Made by a program: the position numbers and the translations under genes
Assembly: GCA_958430865.1 (NCBI GenBank)
Contig: CAUDNR010004088.1
Span: 1-64,000 of the forward strand
Reading direction: 5' to 3'
From: Entrophospora sp. SA101
Lineage: Eukaryota > Glomeromycota > Glomeromycetes > Entrophosporales > Entrophosporaceae
Length of the DNA: 64,000 nucleotides
Notes under the pieces: model-generated
The model's database searches: none
What the model saw: only the letters and a program-made list of their open reading frames with translations
What the model was told of the DNA's origin: nothing
In this document: piece after piece, positions 35,515 to 48,778 of the stretch
Position numbering within the stretch: position 1 is the stretch's first letter
Layout: each line of letters opens with the position of its first letter

Positions 35515-35885
35515 AAGCAAGTTTGTAAAATATACTGATGAACTTTTATCAATTATTGAATAGCTTGTATCGAAATAAGTGTTAAAAGTCAAGATCTATG
35601 AATCTGTTTGTAAAATATATTTAATGAGCGCTTTATCAATTATCCAAATAATTATATAGGCTGGCTTGGTAGAAGTAAGTGTTAAAGTCAAGATCTATTT
35701 GCAAATCAAGTTTCCAAAAATGAACGTTTATTATTATAGGCGGGTTTGATCAAAGTAAGTCTTAAAGTCGATATCTGCGAAGCTGTTGGTAAAATATATT
35801 TAATTAACGTTTATTATTATCAATTATTCAATAACTATATAGGTGGGATCGATCGGTCAAGATCTATATAATTAGATTGTTAATA
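35515..35885 (-). repeat. Minisatellite, inverted relative of the 37.7-38.5 kb array
   Basis: About four diverged units containing AAGTAAGTGTTAAAGTCAAGATCTATGAA and TTTATCAATTATTCAATAACTATATAGG. These are the reverse complements of the core of the 37,720-38,555 array. Confidence 0.7.
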
Positions 35886-35904
35886 GTTAATAATGGAATT
35901 TTAT

Positions 35905-36360
35905 TACATGCAAAAAAAAAATTTTTTGAGTTGTAAATTTTGTTTTATTAAATAAATTTGTTTGATTTTTTCATTCGTTCATGTTTCCTCTTGATCGTAT
36001 ATCTTAAATTGGTCACGTTTACAATCATTTTGACATTTGTTATATTAAGGTTATTTTGATTATATCGAGAGATATGGTCAAGAGAAGAGTTAGAGAGTTA
36101 TTCTTCAACCAAGTCGAAAACCAACCCTTTAAATACATTTTCAAGTAGTAGGGTTTAATTTATTAAACTATTTCAAATGGTTGCTTCCAATTTCTTAAAT
36201 TCGAACCATTTGTTAATGTTAATGAAACAATTGTTCGTGAAGTGATTGTTGACAAAATGAATCAAACCCACATTAAATGTTTTATTTTTAAATTCATGAT
36301 TTTAATTGGTCAATCAATCAACAATTGCGTGGTTAAAATTTTATGTTACATATTGTATAA
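35905..36360 (+). repeat. Dispersed repeat R, copy 3
   Basis: Runs from ACATGCAAAAAAAAAATTTT through TCGTATATCTTAAA, ATATCGAGAGATATGGTCAA, CAACCAAGTCGAAAACCAAC and AAATGAATCAA to ATTGCGTGGTTAAAATTTT, parallel to 59,560-60,030 with scattered differences. It encodes nothing. Could be a solo LTR or MITE, but no clean terminal repeats are seen. Confidence 0.75.
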
Positions 36361-36840
36361 TAACGAACAATTATTTCATGTGGCCGAATGTAGAAGGTTG
36401 AGTTCCGTGCGCTGAAATGGCCTAGAGGAATTTCTCTACGAAAAAATAACAAAAAAAAAATTTTTGGACGGCTGTCCTATTTATATGTTTCGAATTTAAT
36501 AAAATAGACTATTGTCTTGGCCCGATTGATGTTATTTTTTTGCAGAAGACGCAAAACCCAGCTTAATTGAATTTTTATTCTCGCGTAGCACGGTATGTGT
36601 GTTTTGCGACACGAAAAGCTCACATTGCGTTCTCAGTTATAAGCTTGTTCTTTTTACAAATAAAATCAAAATGATTTTTTCTATGTATTACTGTCATGTA
36701 TATAAATAATCATGACTACACTAATATTTTTGATGATTGGCAGTCAAAAAATTATCTACTGTTCATAGTAAAATTCGTGTTATCTACACTCTACCCTTAA
36801 CTTGTAGCTTGATTATTTATGGACTCAAAGATGGTGCTGT
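36361..36840. other. Spacer with a piece shared with 46.6 kb
   Basis: At 36,381-36,440 the sequence GTGGCCGAATGTAGAAGGTTGAGTTCC...GAAATGGCC matches the reverse complement of about 46,610-46,670, so both are fragments of one repeat. Nothing else recognised. Confidence 0.5.
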
Positions 36841-37205
36841 TGTTGGAGTACGCCCCATATATATACATACCAAGGTCATCTTTTGGTGAGCTCAATTACC
36901 TCCCTTACCTGCTTGGCTTCTATGTAAATCCATGACACCGCCATCCCGTTTTGATGTATACTTTTTCATCAACATCCCGAGAAATTGCTCTTGATCCTGT
37001 GAAGGAGGTTCATAAAGAGCTAAAACGTCATTGTAGAATAATAGAGGTAGATGAGTTTCATACAAGCCAGATAATTAGTGATTTCTTATTTATATTTTTA
37101 TATTTAGAATGTGTCCACATCGGAGATATTCTAATTGATTGTGGTATCAATAACATCAGAAGAGTGATCATTCATTATTTATTATTAGTTAGTTGTAAAA
37201 CATAG
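36841..37205 (+). pseudogene. Second Fanzor/TnpB-like fragment (C-terminal RuvC part)
   Basis: Reads FSSTSREIALDPVKEVHKE, LKRHCRIIEVDEFHTSQ, the RuvC-III-like VDEFxTS motif of Fanzor/TnpB proteins, followed about 50 bp later by a possible MCPH zinc-knuckle scrap. It has a different sequence from the 32.3-33.9 kb remnant, so it is a separate element. Only about 60 residues remain. Confidence 0.5.
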
Positions 37206-37719
37206 TAAAATTCGAATTTACATAGTAATATAAAATTTTACAATCAAATGACTTCTAATCCCCATTTAAAACCCTTTCTGTTGTAGCAGCCATTGCCAAA
37301 TTTGAGATATAACTTCTTTATCATATGTATCTGCTTTAAGAAAATTTTTAAAGCAGGTTGTTAATAAAACCGAAAATAATCTGACTCTCAAAGTCAAATT
37401 TTGCCTTTATATTCATATATGCAAATTTTTGTTTGACGCGTCCAATTGCAAGTATAGGTAGAAATAAATGTCCAAATATTACATTATTTGCAGATTTTTG
37501 ATCACTTAGGTATGTCTTTTATAGTAAAACCATTTATTTTGAAAGTAAATTAAATTTTTTCTTTACCTACAGTATATACATAAATAATGATTAGAATAAT
37601 AAACAAACAACAATAATGATTAAATTAAAAGGTGTTTTATCTCTGACTTTATTCATTTAATTATTTATCATAGTGATGTTATTAAATATAAAAGAGAAAT
37701 TTATATACATCAATAAATG
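37206..37719. other. Spacer, nothing recognised
   Basis: AT-rich, no coding signal. Confidence 0.5.
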
Positions 37720-38555
37720 AATGATTGATAAAACGTTCATTTGCTTTGTAAGCTTCATAAATCTTATCCTTAATTGATAAAATGTTTGTTAGTATATTTT
37801 GTTCATATATTTTGTCCTTAAAGCTTATACAAACTATTAAATAATTAATAAAATGTTCATTTTTGTAAAACTTGCTTTGCAATCTTCATAGATCTTGTCC
37901 TTAACACTTACTTCAATCATTCCTACACAAACTATTGAATAATCAATAAAACGTCCATTTTTGTAAAACTTGCTTTGCAATCTTCATATATCTTGTCCTT
38001 TAACACATAATTCGATCACTCCTATAGAACTATTGAATAATTGATAAACGTTTGTTAGTATATTTTGTTCATAGATCTTGTCCTTAATGCTTACTTTGAT
38101 CACTCCTATACAACTATTGAATAATTGATAAAACATTCGTTAGTATGTTTTGTTCATAGAACATGTCCTTGATGCTTACTTCAATCACTCTTATACAACT
38201 ATTGAATAGTTGATAAAACATTTGTTGGTATGTTTTGTTCATAGAACTTGTCCTTAATGCTTACTTTGATCACTCTTATACAACTATTGAATAATTGATA
38301 AAACATTCGTTAGTATGTTTTTTTCATAGATCCTGTCCTTAACACTTACTTCGATTACTCCTATAGAACTATTGAATAATTGATAAAACATTTGTTAGTG
38401 TATTTTGCAAGCTTCATAGATCTTGTCCTTAGTGCTTACTTCAATCACTACTACACAAACTATTTAATAATTGATAAAATGTTTGTTAGTATATTTGGCA
38501 AGCTTCATAGATCTTGTACTTAACACTCACTTTGATCACTCCTACACAAACTGGA
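37720..38555 (+). repeat. Minisatellite, about 84 bp unit, about 10 copies
   Basis: Core: ACTATTGAATAATTGATAAAAC, then TTCATAGATCTTGTCCTTAA, then CTTACTT(C/T)GATCACTCCTATA. Starts of the first core recur at about 38,028, 38,116, 38,198, 38,281, 38,366 and 38,456 (spacing 82-92 bp), more diverged to the left. It ends just before an AT-rich spacer. Confidence 0.85.
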
Positions 38556-41500
38556 TCTTAATCTTTATTATCATCCTCAAAAAGATGATTCGTTGTCATC
38601 ACTTGCTAATTGTTGTATTAATATTATTGTTTAATGTTGCTATAACAACTACTGATCAATGGATATTCATTAATGAAACTTTAATCAATACAAAGTCAGA
38701 AATATAAAACAATCACCAATAAAATACCTTTTAATTTTTGCTGAATCCCCTTCTACATAAAATTCATGACTATTAAAATTTCTATAAAATAGTTTTTCGT
38801 GAACCTCTCTAAAACTTATTAACCAATACCCCCAATAAAGTAATGACCATATGAAAGCTTAAAGTATTCTACACCTTCTCATTTACTATCAAGTCGTTTA
38901 AAGCGATATTGAGAAAATAATCAGAGTTTTGAAGTGAAGAAGTAATACCGTTTTTGAATAGCCGTGAATTCATGTAAATAAGACCTTTCAGTATGGAAAG
39001 GTATTCATTGGAAAGCTTTAATGGAGTACTTTCATTTTACTCTAATAATGAAATTCGAGTATAAAAATAAACTTCATGTGACACGAATTTCAAATTTAAA
39101 TTTACATATAGAAAATCAATTGATGTGACATTGTCACACAACTAGTTAGTTTTTCTCCTTAATCTTTTTTTTTTTCAAATCAAAAAAATTTTTTTTTGCA
39201 AAAAAGTTAGTCAGGCATTCATCAGTAAATGACTAGAAGTATGGTATGATACTGAAGGAGAAGTGTTATTTGATAACGACTAGAAGTGCTTTTTTTATTG
39301 ATCTATTTTTTTTTTTTTTTTTTTATAATTTTATTATCTTATTAGTAGTGAAATAAAAATATGGAACAGGATTTGTCATTGTCTCTAGGTATTTATTAAG
39401 ATTCTTCTATCATGATAACAAATGATTGGTGTTGCTTTTTGTAACTGTTATTAATATTAAACAATTATAGGAAATAGTCAAGGCAACATGAATGTGGAAA
39501 CAACAATGATGGAACATTTAATTATCAGAAATTGGCAGATGCCGCCTTATCTAAAGCACTAAACTATTCTCAATCTTCCTATTGGTATAAAGGCTAATCT
39601 GACCCGGATCCCCCGATGATAGATGATGCAACTAGATTCCAGGGGGGGCCACATGGCCTGGAGTTTGCCAAGATTGCATTATTGTCAAAGGACACTTTGA
39701 TGACCTAATCTTCCCTGCAGCAACAATCTTGTATCTAGTGTAAAGATGGCTACAACTAAGAAGTCACAACTCAGGAGGTCACAGAATTTTGAATAATTGT
39801 AATATTAGGAATCTGAATCACATTTACAAGCTAGGAGGTTGTGATTCTGAGGTTACATTTGGGCTAATTTTCAAAGAGCTGCTGGATATTTTCTGGATTT
39901 AGATACATATGATCACTAGGATCTTGGGCTTGAGAGGAAGGCCATAATCATTTTCTTAAATTCTCTGTTTTGATAAATTTTCTTTGATTAACTAATTTAT
40001 TTTTTTTTTTAAATGGGATGGGGACTGGACTTTTCCCCAATCAGTTCCCTACCCTAGGTTCAGGCTTTTATTTGCGAGTAGACATGCCATCAACTAAGCA
40101 GCAATTTAACAGTTGATGGGTGCAATGGAGCTAATGGTTCAGCATTATATGCCAACAGAAAAGCCTGATCTGAGGGGAGAATGGGTAAACCCACATCAAT
40201 GCAGTCCTCATGGAGGTTCTCAAAACCTCTTGTCCAAAGCCTTCCAATTTGTTCAAGCCTCTTTCATCTGTGGAAAAATTCTATATGTTGAAGGGTGCTT
40301 ATAGCATGGCGCTTGCATATTTGTGTTAGGAAAATTTTATTAAATCTGACACTTGTGATCAATATAATCAGATTTATTATGGTTTTTAAGGAACTTCAAA
40401 CCTGGGTTGACACATTATTAAAAGTTTTATCTTTATTTATTTCATATAGATTATAATTTTCTTTTTTTCTGCATGGTCTTTGTATTATTTATTACTCAGA
40501 TGATGCAATTGTTTGTTATGTCAATGATAACATCAAATATATTGAATAATCATTATAATGGACATGTTTGGAGGCATTCATGCTCAAGGAAAAGATTAAA
40601 TAGTAATGAAAAACTAAGTAATGTTTTTTTTTTTTATTTTAACCAAGACATAATTAATTATATTTAAAGATATACAGTAAAAAATTTGCCAGAGCAATTG
40701 CATGGAATCCAAGGATGCACCAATTGCGCCATTATATCAAGCCATTATTTGAATACCTTGCTGCAATCTTATTGAAGGGGGGAGTAAGGTTTGTATGTGA
40801 TTTAAAATTCTTTTGTGGAAATTAAAGTCTTATCTTTCTTCATTTAATTGATTCTCATTTGTAGCATGAATTCCATAATGTGAAACAAAGTCTACAATAC
40901 CACTAGATAATAGTTCTATTGTTGACGAAATAATAAATTTAAGCCTTTAGAAATGATCATCACATTACAAGTTATTCATGTAATTTTTTTTCTTGCAAAA
41001 AAAAATTAATTAAACAAAAAAAACTATGACTTGAAGAGTTGACATATGTCAGGGAAAACTAGAAGTTTATGTCATAATTTTATTAAAGCAATTGTTTGGT
41101 ATAATTCTGAAAAAATTATCATATTTATTAGTAAAATTGCCTAAATTAATATCTTATTTAAAAAAACCAAAACAATTGGTTATTGGAAACTTATGGATCT
41201 TGAAATTATTTCAGGAATCAAGCAATATTTTATATTCCGATATACAACAAGGCTGGCCTGACCAGAATGCACAAGGGTATGATGATGCAATGAAAATTCC
41301 AGAGGAGGCATTGAAATTGTCAAGAGATTGTTAAAGCCTCTCACTTGGCTGAAGCCTCCAACTTTGCCTAGGACTTTGTTTGTAGAAGCATTCAACAGTT
41401 ATGAGGTACTTCACATGTTTATTTATTGAAGGAAAATTTTATCAAATCTACAGCTAAGTTCAATGTTATATTTGATATTGTTTTTTATTTTTTGAATTGA

Positions 41501-42498
41501 TTTTTATGGGCATTAAATACAATTGGAGGAGAAACTCAACCACACTATCACTTGGGTGACAGAGCTATTGCAGGTAAAAATTAAATTTGATTTAGGTTAA
41601 ATATGCAGTAAGATGCACTGTTTTAGTTAAATAAAGGTCAACCTTTTGATAATGGCATATTTTAACCATTGTCAAAATTTTTTTTACCAATGCATTGTCT
41701 TACATAGAAAAGACTTTTGGATCAAAACCATTAAGGGTTTTTTCAAAACTGTTCCATAAATTTTCATTTTTGGATGGTATTACTTGGGTGATGCAATTAT
41801 TCAAATAACAAAAAGGTATGCTCTTTATGTAATGGGCCATTTGGCTTGGGAAAAATAGAGAGAATCTGCTATAGATAGTAATAATTTGTGTGTGACATAT
41901 AAATTGGGCTTGTATTTGCAGTTTATAGAGAGCGAATTGTGATATTTAGAGAAAATATAAGTATCGATTTTTGTTAATATAAGTATTGATTTTTGTTAAT
42001 ATTGATTTTTATTATTTATTTAAACAGTTTGATTTGATTTAATATTCCTACAAAAATTCATCATAAAAGGGAATTGAACAACTTCTGATATTTGCTTGAA
42101 AAAGCAAAGGACAAGTTTGGATGGGTCCTTGCTTGAAACAGCAGGGGAAATCAAATACTGCGTTAGCATCATCAGGAAATTTAATATTGAATTAAGCTTG
42201 CCTGCTGAAACTCGTTTATAGTTTCATTTGTTACCTTAGAAGAGTCGGACAACACCTTTGATATAGAGAAAATAATTTAGCGGTGTTACAAAATCGTTAT
42301 TTTTTTCTTCACGACAAATAAACCTGGTTCTATCATTATATCGAACAAAAAACGAATCTTGATATACATATAGTTATAGTTGTTAAAATAATAGGTCTAA
42401 ACCCTAAATACGCAATAAAGTACATAATTGTTAAAACGCACTATAATCACATTGAAATAAGTCTTTAATATAATCACTATAAATTATAATCACCAAAT
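38556..42498. other. Gene-poor region with GC-richer, transposon-like islands
   Basis: Mostly AT-rich. Patches at about 39,590-39,960, 40,010-40,330, 40,680-40,800 and 41,210-41,400 are clearly less AT-rich and have exon-like texture, but each is closed by stops in all frames within 60-80 codons and I recognise no protein. Probably eroded transposon or gene debris. At 41,945-42,010 TAAGTATTGATTTTTGTTAA repeats. Confidence 0.5.
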
Positions 42499-43905
42499 AT
42501 GTCTAGTTTTGATATCCCTATTATCCTTGGTAACAAAGATAAACAATTACCCAAACCAATTAATAACCGTCCCGGGTATGATACGAAGTATATTCAGGCG
42601 TGTATTAGTCATTATTTTAGTTCTGGTTTTAGTGGTGAACGATACAATCAACTCTTTGAGATTGAAAGATACGATGCATTATCAGTTATTCAACCCAATG
42701 AAACTCCTCAACAATGGGCTATCCGTGTAAGAGTTCCTTTACAAGAGCTGGTCTCTGAGAAAAAGGAGCTTTTACCATAGATGTTGCTTATTCAGTTCGT
42801 ATGGCAAGGGGAAGCTAGTTGATTTTGACTACTATCGCCCTAGAATTCATAGAAGTCACATGGCAATATGTCTTGATTGTATGAAACTTATAAAGATTGA
42901 TGATGTGAAACCTAGGAAATCGTTCGATTATGGTTGGCAAAGATTTGTGGAAATTGTCGAATCTGAAGACCTGATGCAGTATCATTGGGATCATGAATGC
43001 GATAAGCCTAAAACCGATTTTGGGCATTCAAGGATTATACAAAAGGTTTGGAGAAAGAAATTATAAGATCTGAATCATTAGCATCACAAATCTGGAATGC
43101 TGTAAGAAATGATAACACCCCAAATGATAAGAAATTTTTAGGTCTAACTCCACATGAAGTGAAAAATCCTCAAACTCGAAATCAATTCAATCTCTGGATT
43201 GCTGAGATGATTGCAATGTATAGGAGAGATAACCGTGATATGCTCTGCTTCTTTCTTAATAGAAATTATGAAGAATATTATATTCTGTATGATTGGATGG
43301 GTGATAAGAAAAACCAATTATACGATAGATTGAATAAGCATGTTGTAGATTTGCTAAGAGAATGAGGTTACAGATTAGTTAATCCCAGACCTTGGTATGA
43401 AATGATAAAATGGGCAGATAAACCAGATAAATATCTTAACAACAAAAATTTCATCAGAATCGAATAATACGTCGCAACTATTTTACATTGATAGTTGACA
43501 ATCAATATTTTAATGGCTAAGTTCATAGAACATCTACATCATGCAAATATGGCTATATTGGCAGAGTAACAAAGAAAATTAGTTAATCAAAATTATTCAA
43601 AAGGTAAAACACGATATTGCAGTATTGATGCTGCTGCTCATTATAGCTATGATTGAGCCTAAAATGTTCATGTGCCCCATTCTGACTAGCAAGTAAGCAA
43701 AATTTATTATCTTAGTCCACATAAAGTTCATTTATTTGGTATTCAAGATGAAGCAGTAAGGGAACAAATCAATTATATTCTTGATGAAGATGAAATTATA
43801 GGAAAAGGCCCTAATGGTACACTTAACATGATCTTTGATGGAATTAAAAAATTGAATTTAGCACCTGGAAAGAAATTATCATACAAAAACAAGAACATAA
43901 AAAGT
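42499..43905 (+). pseudogene. Multi-stop transposase-like pseudogene
   Basis: Successive coding blocks in order: 42,499-42,780 (SSGFSGERYNQLFEIERYDA, TPQQWAIRVRVPLQEL), 42,815-43,066 (MAICLDCMKLIKIDDVKPRK), 43,048-43,440 (LGLTPHEVKNPQ, then the frame continues past a TGA with GYRLVNPRPWYEMIKWADKP), and 43,605-43,905 (YCSIDAAAHYSYD, three in-frame stops, YYLSPHKVHLFGIQDEA, INYILDEDEIIGKGPNG). The last block resembles the DDE-domain core of a repetitive, transposon-like protein family in glomeromycotan genomes (conserved FG-QDE and DE-IGKGPN). Two frameshifts and four or more stops: dead. The family identity is tentative. Confidence 0.55.
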
Positions 43906-44256
43906 AAACCATTTTTTTTATATTAATATTTTTAAAAGGTTAATTCAAAGCTAAATCCATTTATGCGATGATTGCTGCACAATCCAAACATCCTCCTTGT
44001 CATCAATATCATCTTCTATTTCTTCTTTTTTAACTACATCCATACCTCTTTAATAATAGAAAGATGTGAAAGAATTCTTAAAAACAATTAACACCTCCAA
44101 GTTCTGACAAAGATGAAGAAATGTAATAAATATTTATTTTGCTGATTATTTTCTATATATAAAAAAAATTTTTGAGATTAAAAATTGCAACTTGTATATA
44201 TTATATTTAATACATTTCTTTATGCAATATTATTTCTATGTAATAATATTTATCAT
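43906..44256. other. Spacer, tiny acidic ORF on minus strand
   Basis: About 44,043-43,955 (-) reads MDVVKKEEIEDDIDDKEDVW, a 29-codon ORF that looks like an orphan exon. No partner exons found. Confidence 0.4.
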
Positions 44257-45444
44257 CTACATAATTAAGTGATTGGTTGATTGTTTGTTATTTTTATATT
44301 TTTGACGCTTGCGATATAATTCTCCAACCCATGATTTTACAAGCGAATGATTAAATTTTCCTTTTGTTGACTCAAAAAACTCTTCTAAATCTTTATTTTG
44401 AGCTATTAATTAATTAATAAAGAGAAAAAAAATCACACAATTACTACCACCATCACCAGCATAATAAATAATAAAACCAAATAAATAATTAATAAGTCAG
44501 CTACATTACATTGTTCATATTCAAATGCTTGGAGTATCAATTCAAATTTATCCAAATCTTTAACAAATTTTGCTTCATTGCTAATTCCATCTTCATATTC
44601 TTGCCATAAATCAAATATTTCTTTAGATTGTTGAGAGTCATTAAGTAATTCTTTGCACAGATGTTTCATTGCCTCCTATAAACACAGTACGTATATATAA
44701 TATATGAATAATTTATTATATTATTATTAATTGAAAAAAAAATTGCGCTCAATTATTACCGATTCTCTACGATTTTTTTCTGATTTACTTATGCCTTGAA
44801 ATGGTGTTATGTCTCCCTATATATACATGTATGCAAATTAATAAATATATATATACAATATTATTTCCCAATGTTAGTGACGATAATATAAAAGAAAAAA
44901 GTAAACTAACCACTATACATTCAGCTAAATCATGTACAACTGCCATCTTTACACATCTATTTTAATCAAATTGCCAATTGTTTCGGAACCATATGTAAGT
45001 ATATGTGTGAGCGAACGATCAAATCATTAAACGAGCAAATGAATTAATTAAAAATGAAAATTTGATTTATAAACTACTTGTTCCTATCCAAGGTTGGATC
45101 ATCAAGCAATAACGCCAGTATTGACATACGGTGCATGTGATCTGAAATAGATTCAGGATCTTTGATTCCATTATCCACCCATCCTGTACGTTTTGTTCTC
45201 TATTATCAAATTTATAATTTGAAAAAGTTTATATATACACTCGCTTCGTTTGAATGACTAATTGATTGTTTATTACCTTTAATTGTTCACAAAAGTGAAG
45301 AAAATCTAAAATTTTAAAAGCACTAGAAACATTATTATCGGTATTATTATCGCTGCCATTGCTTTTGTCTTTGTTTCTATAGTTGCTGTTGCTGTCGTCG
45401 CTGTTGTTGTTATCATTGGTATCATTAATGTTACTTTTATCCAT
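44257..45444 (-). CDS. HD-domain 5'-deoxynucleotidase (HDDC2/YfbR-like)
   Basis: Cytosolic metal-dependent phosphohydrolase of the HDDC2 group (yeast Ygk1/Ybr242w; bacterial YfbR), which dephosphorylates deoxynucleoside 5'-monophosphates. Six exons in phase: 45444-45277, 45199-45078, 44956-44911, 44816-44760, 44675-44510, 44402-44257; 234 aa, the usual length. After an Asn/Asp/Ser-rich low-complexity leader (residues 1-40) come the HD-fold metal ligands: His in SDHMHRMS (about 79), the His-Asp pair in AVVHDLAEC (about 104-105) and Asp in FVKDLDKFELILQAFEYE. VGDITPFQGI matches the family's conserved loop. Complete and probably active. It ends 350 bp from the transposase-like pseudogene. Confidence 0.92.
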
Positions 45445-46853
45445 TATAAATTAAATTAAATTTTTTTTGATCAGTCAGTTTCTTAGCACTGATCATTTTG
45501 ATTAGCCTTTTTGTCGATCAATTCACTAGCCTGAAATTGTTTAGATTTTAAAATATGTAAATAGTGCTAATGCTATTAAATAAACTCATTAAAACTTCAA
45601 CTTATTCATACATTCTCATAAACCATAAATCATTCAATAACCATTGTTGCTTTTAATCAACAATAATTTAATTAAAAAAAAATGCATACTTTCGACAGTG
45701 AACTTTTTGCTATTTTTAATTGAGTTCGCTCTTGGTTTTCTGCTGCACTATAAAACCAACTCTATAATATAAATAATATAGATAAAAAAATTGATGAAAC
45801 GAACGGCCAGGAAAAATCAAAACCAAACAAACTTACTGATGATAAAAAATGCTTAGAAAAAATCGAAAATTTATGGAAGGATTCCAAGCAAATATTTGAT
45901 AAAAAGACTGAGTTGAGCTCAGATTTTCATTTAGTAAAATGGCCATTAGAATTCATAAGTTGCTTGGGGAGAGAAAAGGAGGACCTACTTTCAAATAAAA
46001 AATTCTTATCAACGAAAAATGAATCCTAGGAAGAAAACAGTAGAAGAAATCCAGGAACGAGTTGACAAGGAAAAGAAGAGAGATGTGAGAAGATAGAAGA
46101 TGAAGAAAGAAAAATTAGTGATATTGATAAAAGATTTAGATTTGCACCAGAGTAACCTAAACTCATCGATGGCTTTGGGTTTGAGTATTTTCCTCCATGC
46201 TCCGGTGGTTTTTATCTTACAATTTTTTTAATATTTATACGTATTTTTCTTAGTTTCTTGAATGTGAATGCCTTTGTCCCACTATTGTATCATGATAATT
46301 ATGCAATGCATTTGAACGCAGAAGTGAAACTTTTAAAGAATTGATTTCGAACAATAATGCGTGTCTACTCAGGTCTCTGGGATTCACAAAATAAATAAAT
46401 AGGCCTATCTTCCCTTAGATCAGGTTTGACTGGGCTGTTAGGGAGGATTCCAATTGTATAGTTCCTTAAAAACCATGTTGTTCTTTTTTTTCGCGTGTTT
46501 CCTATTTTCAATTCCTTCTTCGTATTTCCCGTACGTTTTCAGTGAGAGTTACGTGATGTATTAAATACGAAACACGTACAGGAAAAAACGAATCCCGTAT
46601 GTTTTCTGTAAATCCCTCCGGGCCATTTCGGCACATGGAATTCAACCTTCTACATTCAGCCACGACGCCCCTGTCCATCTTCAAGCAATCCAAACTCATG
46701 TGTATGAATGTGTATGCTATGTGAGCACATTCAAACCATGAAGTTACAAAAAAAATACCGCTGCGCCGAGTACTTCATAGACGTCGAAACATCAAAATTA
46801 GCCAATAATAATATTATTTATTCATTGAGCAAAAAATTTATTTAATTTAGAAA
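45445..46853. other. Spacer with decayed coding-like debris
   Basis: At about 45,840-46,090 (+) short coding-like runs (EKIENLWKDSKQIFDKKTEL, then Glu/Lys/Arg-rich sequence) sit in broken frames. At 46,500-46,700 there is an inverted pair around TTTCCCGTACGTTTTC / GAATCCCGTATGTTTTC, and the piece shared with 36.38-36.44 kb. No gene supported. Confidence 0.45.
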
Positions 46854-47445
46854 ATGTTTTTACCCCATGCACGAATTCTATGTGAGATCGTTGTGTCTCA
46901 AAGTTTTAATGATTGGAATGCAAAATGTGAGCTATGGATGCGACAACAACGCATAAGGTATGTATTTGGAATCAAAATATATTCAGAAGAGATTACAAGA
47001 AACGCAAATGGGCAATTTTATCGGTGCATGATTGTATGTGTTATGGTCTATTTGACTATCCAAATATTTTCAAAATGGTTCAAAGCTTTTCTAATATCAG
47101 GTTAGGCTCTGGGGTCGCGAACTAGCACCATTACCAAGACATGAAGCAGTAACCGGGCAACCATGAGTATATTATGAAGAGATTAGATTGACTCACCATT
47201 GGTGTTTCTTGTAATCAAACGTCAGAAACTTAAAGATATTTTTGCAAATATTATTGTGGAATTTTGGTACTCTTGATTATTACACTGATACTCCTACTGC
47301 TTGCACTGGACCCCAGGACTTTCTACCTATCAAGTCAATGTTCCAGTCCAAGACGTATCCTATAATTCACCTATTGTCAGATGAGCTCCTTCTACAGCCG
47401 GATTTAACTGTTTCATTAGAAACTGATGTCGTATACAACTAGTCC
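46854..47445 (+). pseudogene. PD-(D/E)XK-like (Uma2-like) domain fragment
   Basis: Reads LCEIVVSQSFNDWNAKCELW, then QQRIRYVFGIKIYSEE. The E-(I/V)-x(2)-SQS-x-(N)-K spacing and the following 'Q-VRYV-GIKI' strand recall Uma2/DUF820 PD-(D/E)XK nuclease-fold proteins. Later, 47,242-47,440 reads LLWNFGTLDYYTDTPTACTG, a second block often found after it in repetitive glomeromycotan proteins (recollection). Frameshifts lie between the blocks. A remnant of a multicopy gene. Confidence 0.45.
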
Positions 47446-48778
47446 CGTCCTATTCAATAAATTTCTAAGGGAAAATTCTATATACAACAAACTGCTATCT
47501 TAACCAATCCGAGTGCACTTACTTTAGCATCTTCGTCCCTGAATATTTTTTCTAACCTTGCGTCTTTCATAAGCATAAATAAGAATCTTGCTGTGCTAAT
47601 TATATACTGTATATATATATATTCTAACACATATTTGCTTGCTTCTTTTCATGAGCTAAAGATATGATTCGATCAAGTTCAAATGCTTGCTTCAGCAATA
47701 GCAGCAACATCATATTTATGTGTTTCAAATCAATCTAATTCAAACTCGAACAAGAAAAAAGCAAATTGTAAGTGATCTTGGTTATTTACGACAGCAACAA
47801 AGTCTGAGCATCTGGAACCGCGTCCACTATTTGATGTTGAAATTCCCAAAGGGGAAGAATTTTAAGTTGGTGAAGCGGAAAGGTTTTTTGCCCAAAGTTC
47901 CGTAACATATGTAAAAGAAGTCTCGGATATTTTAAAGAGAAACATCTAGAACTAAAAATTCTACCCCTAACCTTTAAATAATAACGTATAGTATGATGTT
48001 ATTATCCCCATGTTATTCAAGAACAACAGACACAAGTTTATTCTAATTTTTGCCAACTGACTAGGTTTCTTCCCCATTCTAACTTGCCTTGAAAACAATT
48101 TGACTTTTTTAAAAGCTTCTGTAAACAGTGACATGGATGGCTCCGGATGTACCACTTTATTTATTCAATATAAATAACCACAGGAGACATATTCCACTGT
48201 GCTATTTAACTCTTGGGTTTTTTCTTTTTAAACAATGATAATCTTAACAAAAAGTATGAACAACAATTATTGGATATTACCATTTTTTATCAAGACAATA
48301 TCTACTTTCTATAAAAAAGGAAGAAAGTAGTTACTACAATATTTTCTGCGCATAATATTAAACACACTTGAACAGTGAGGTGCATTTGACCAGTTACTTA
48401 CAATTCAGGCAGCAATTGCAAACGAAAGCAATTTCTTTACCCATTTGACAACAATTACAATCATTTCTTGATGGCAGAAATATCTTTTTTAAAATATTTG
48501 GTAAAATTAAATTAATTTTTTTATTTTTTATTGATCTTTTTAACCATTAAAAAAATTGTTGTTGACTTGGACCGCATGTCCCAAGTTTTATAAGTAGAAT
48601 GGGTATGGCTTCTAAGCTATAAATGTTCTTCACAATGAGATATAGATGGGAATTGAGTTATATATTAAGAATCTTTTACATAATCGAATATATAACGAAT
48701 ACATTTTTTAATTGAATTTAATTTTCATGCAATAAATTATATTTAAATACATTTACAAAGTTTTAAATAAGGTATCTT
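47446..48778. other. Spacer downstream of ACSL
   Basis: No gene supported; the ORFs at 47,720 and 47,967 lack coding character. Confidence 0.5.

Noticed and set aside
37720..38555. Regular repeats considered as a CRISPR array
   Set aside because: The spacing is filled by the same diverged 84 bp unit, not by unique spacers, and the host is eukaryotic.
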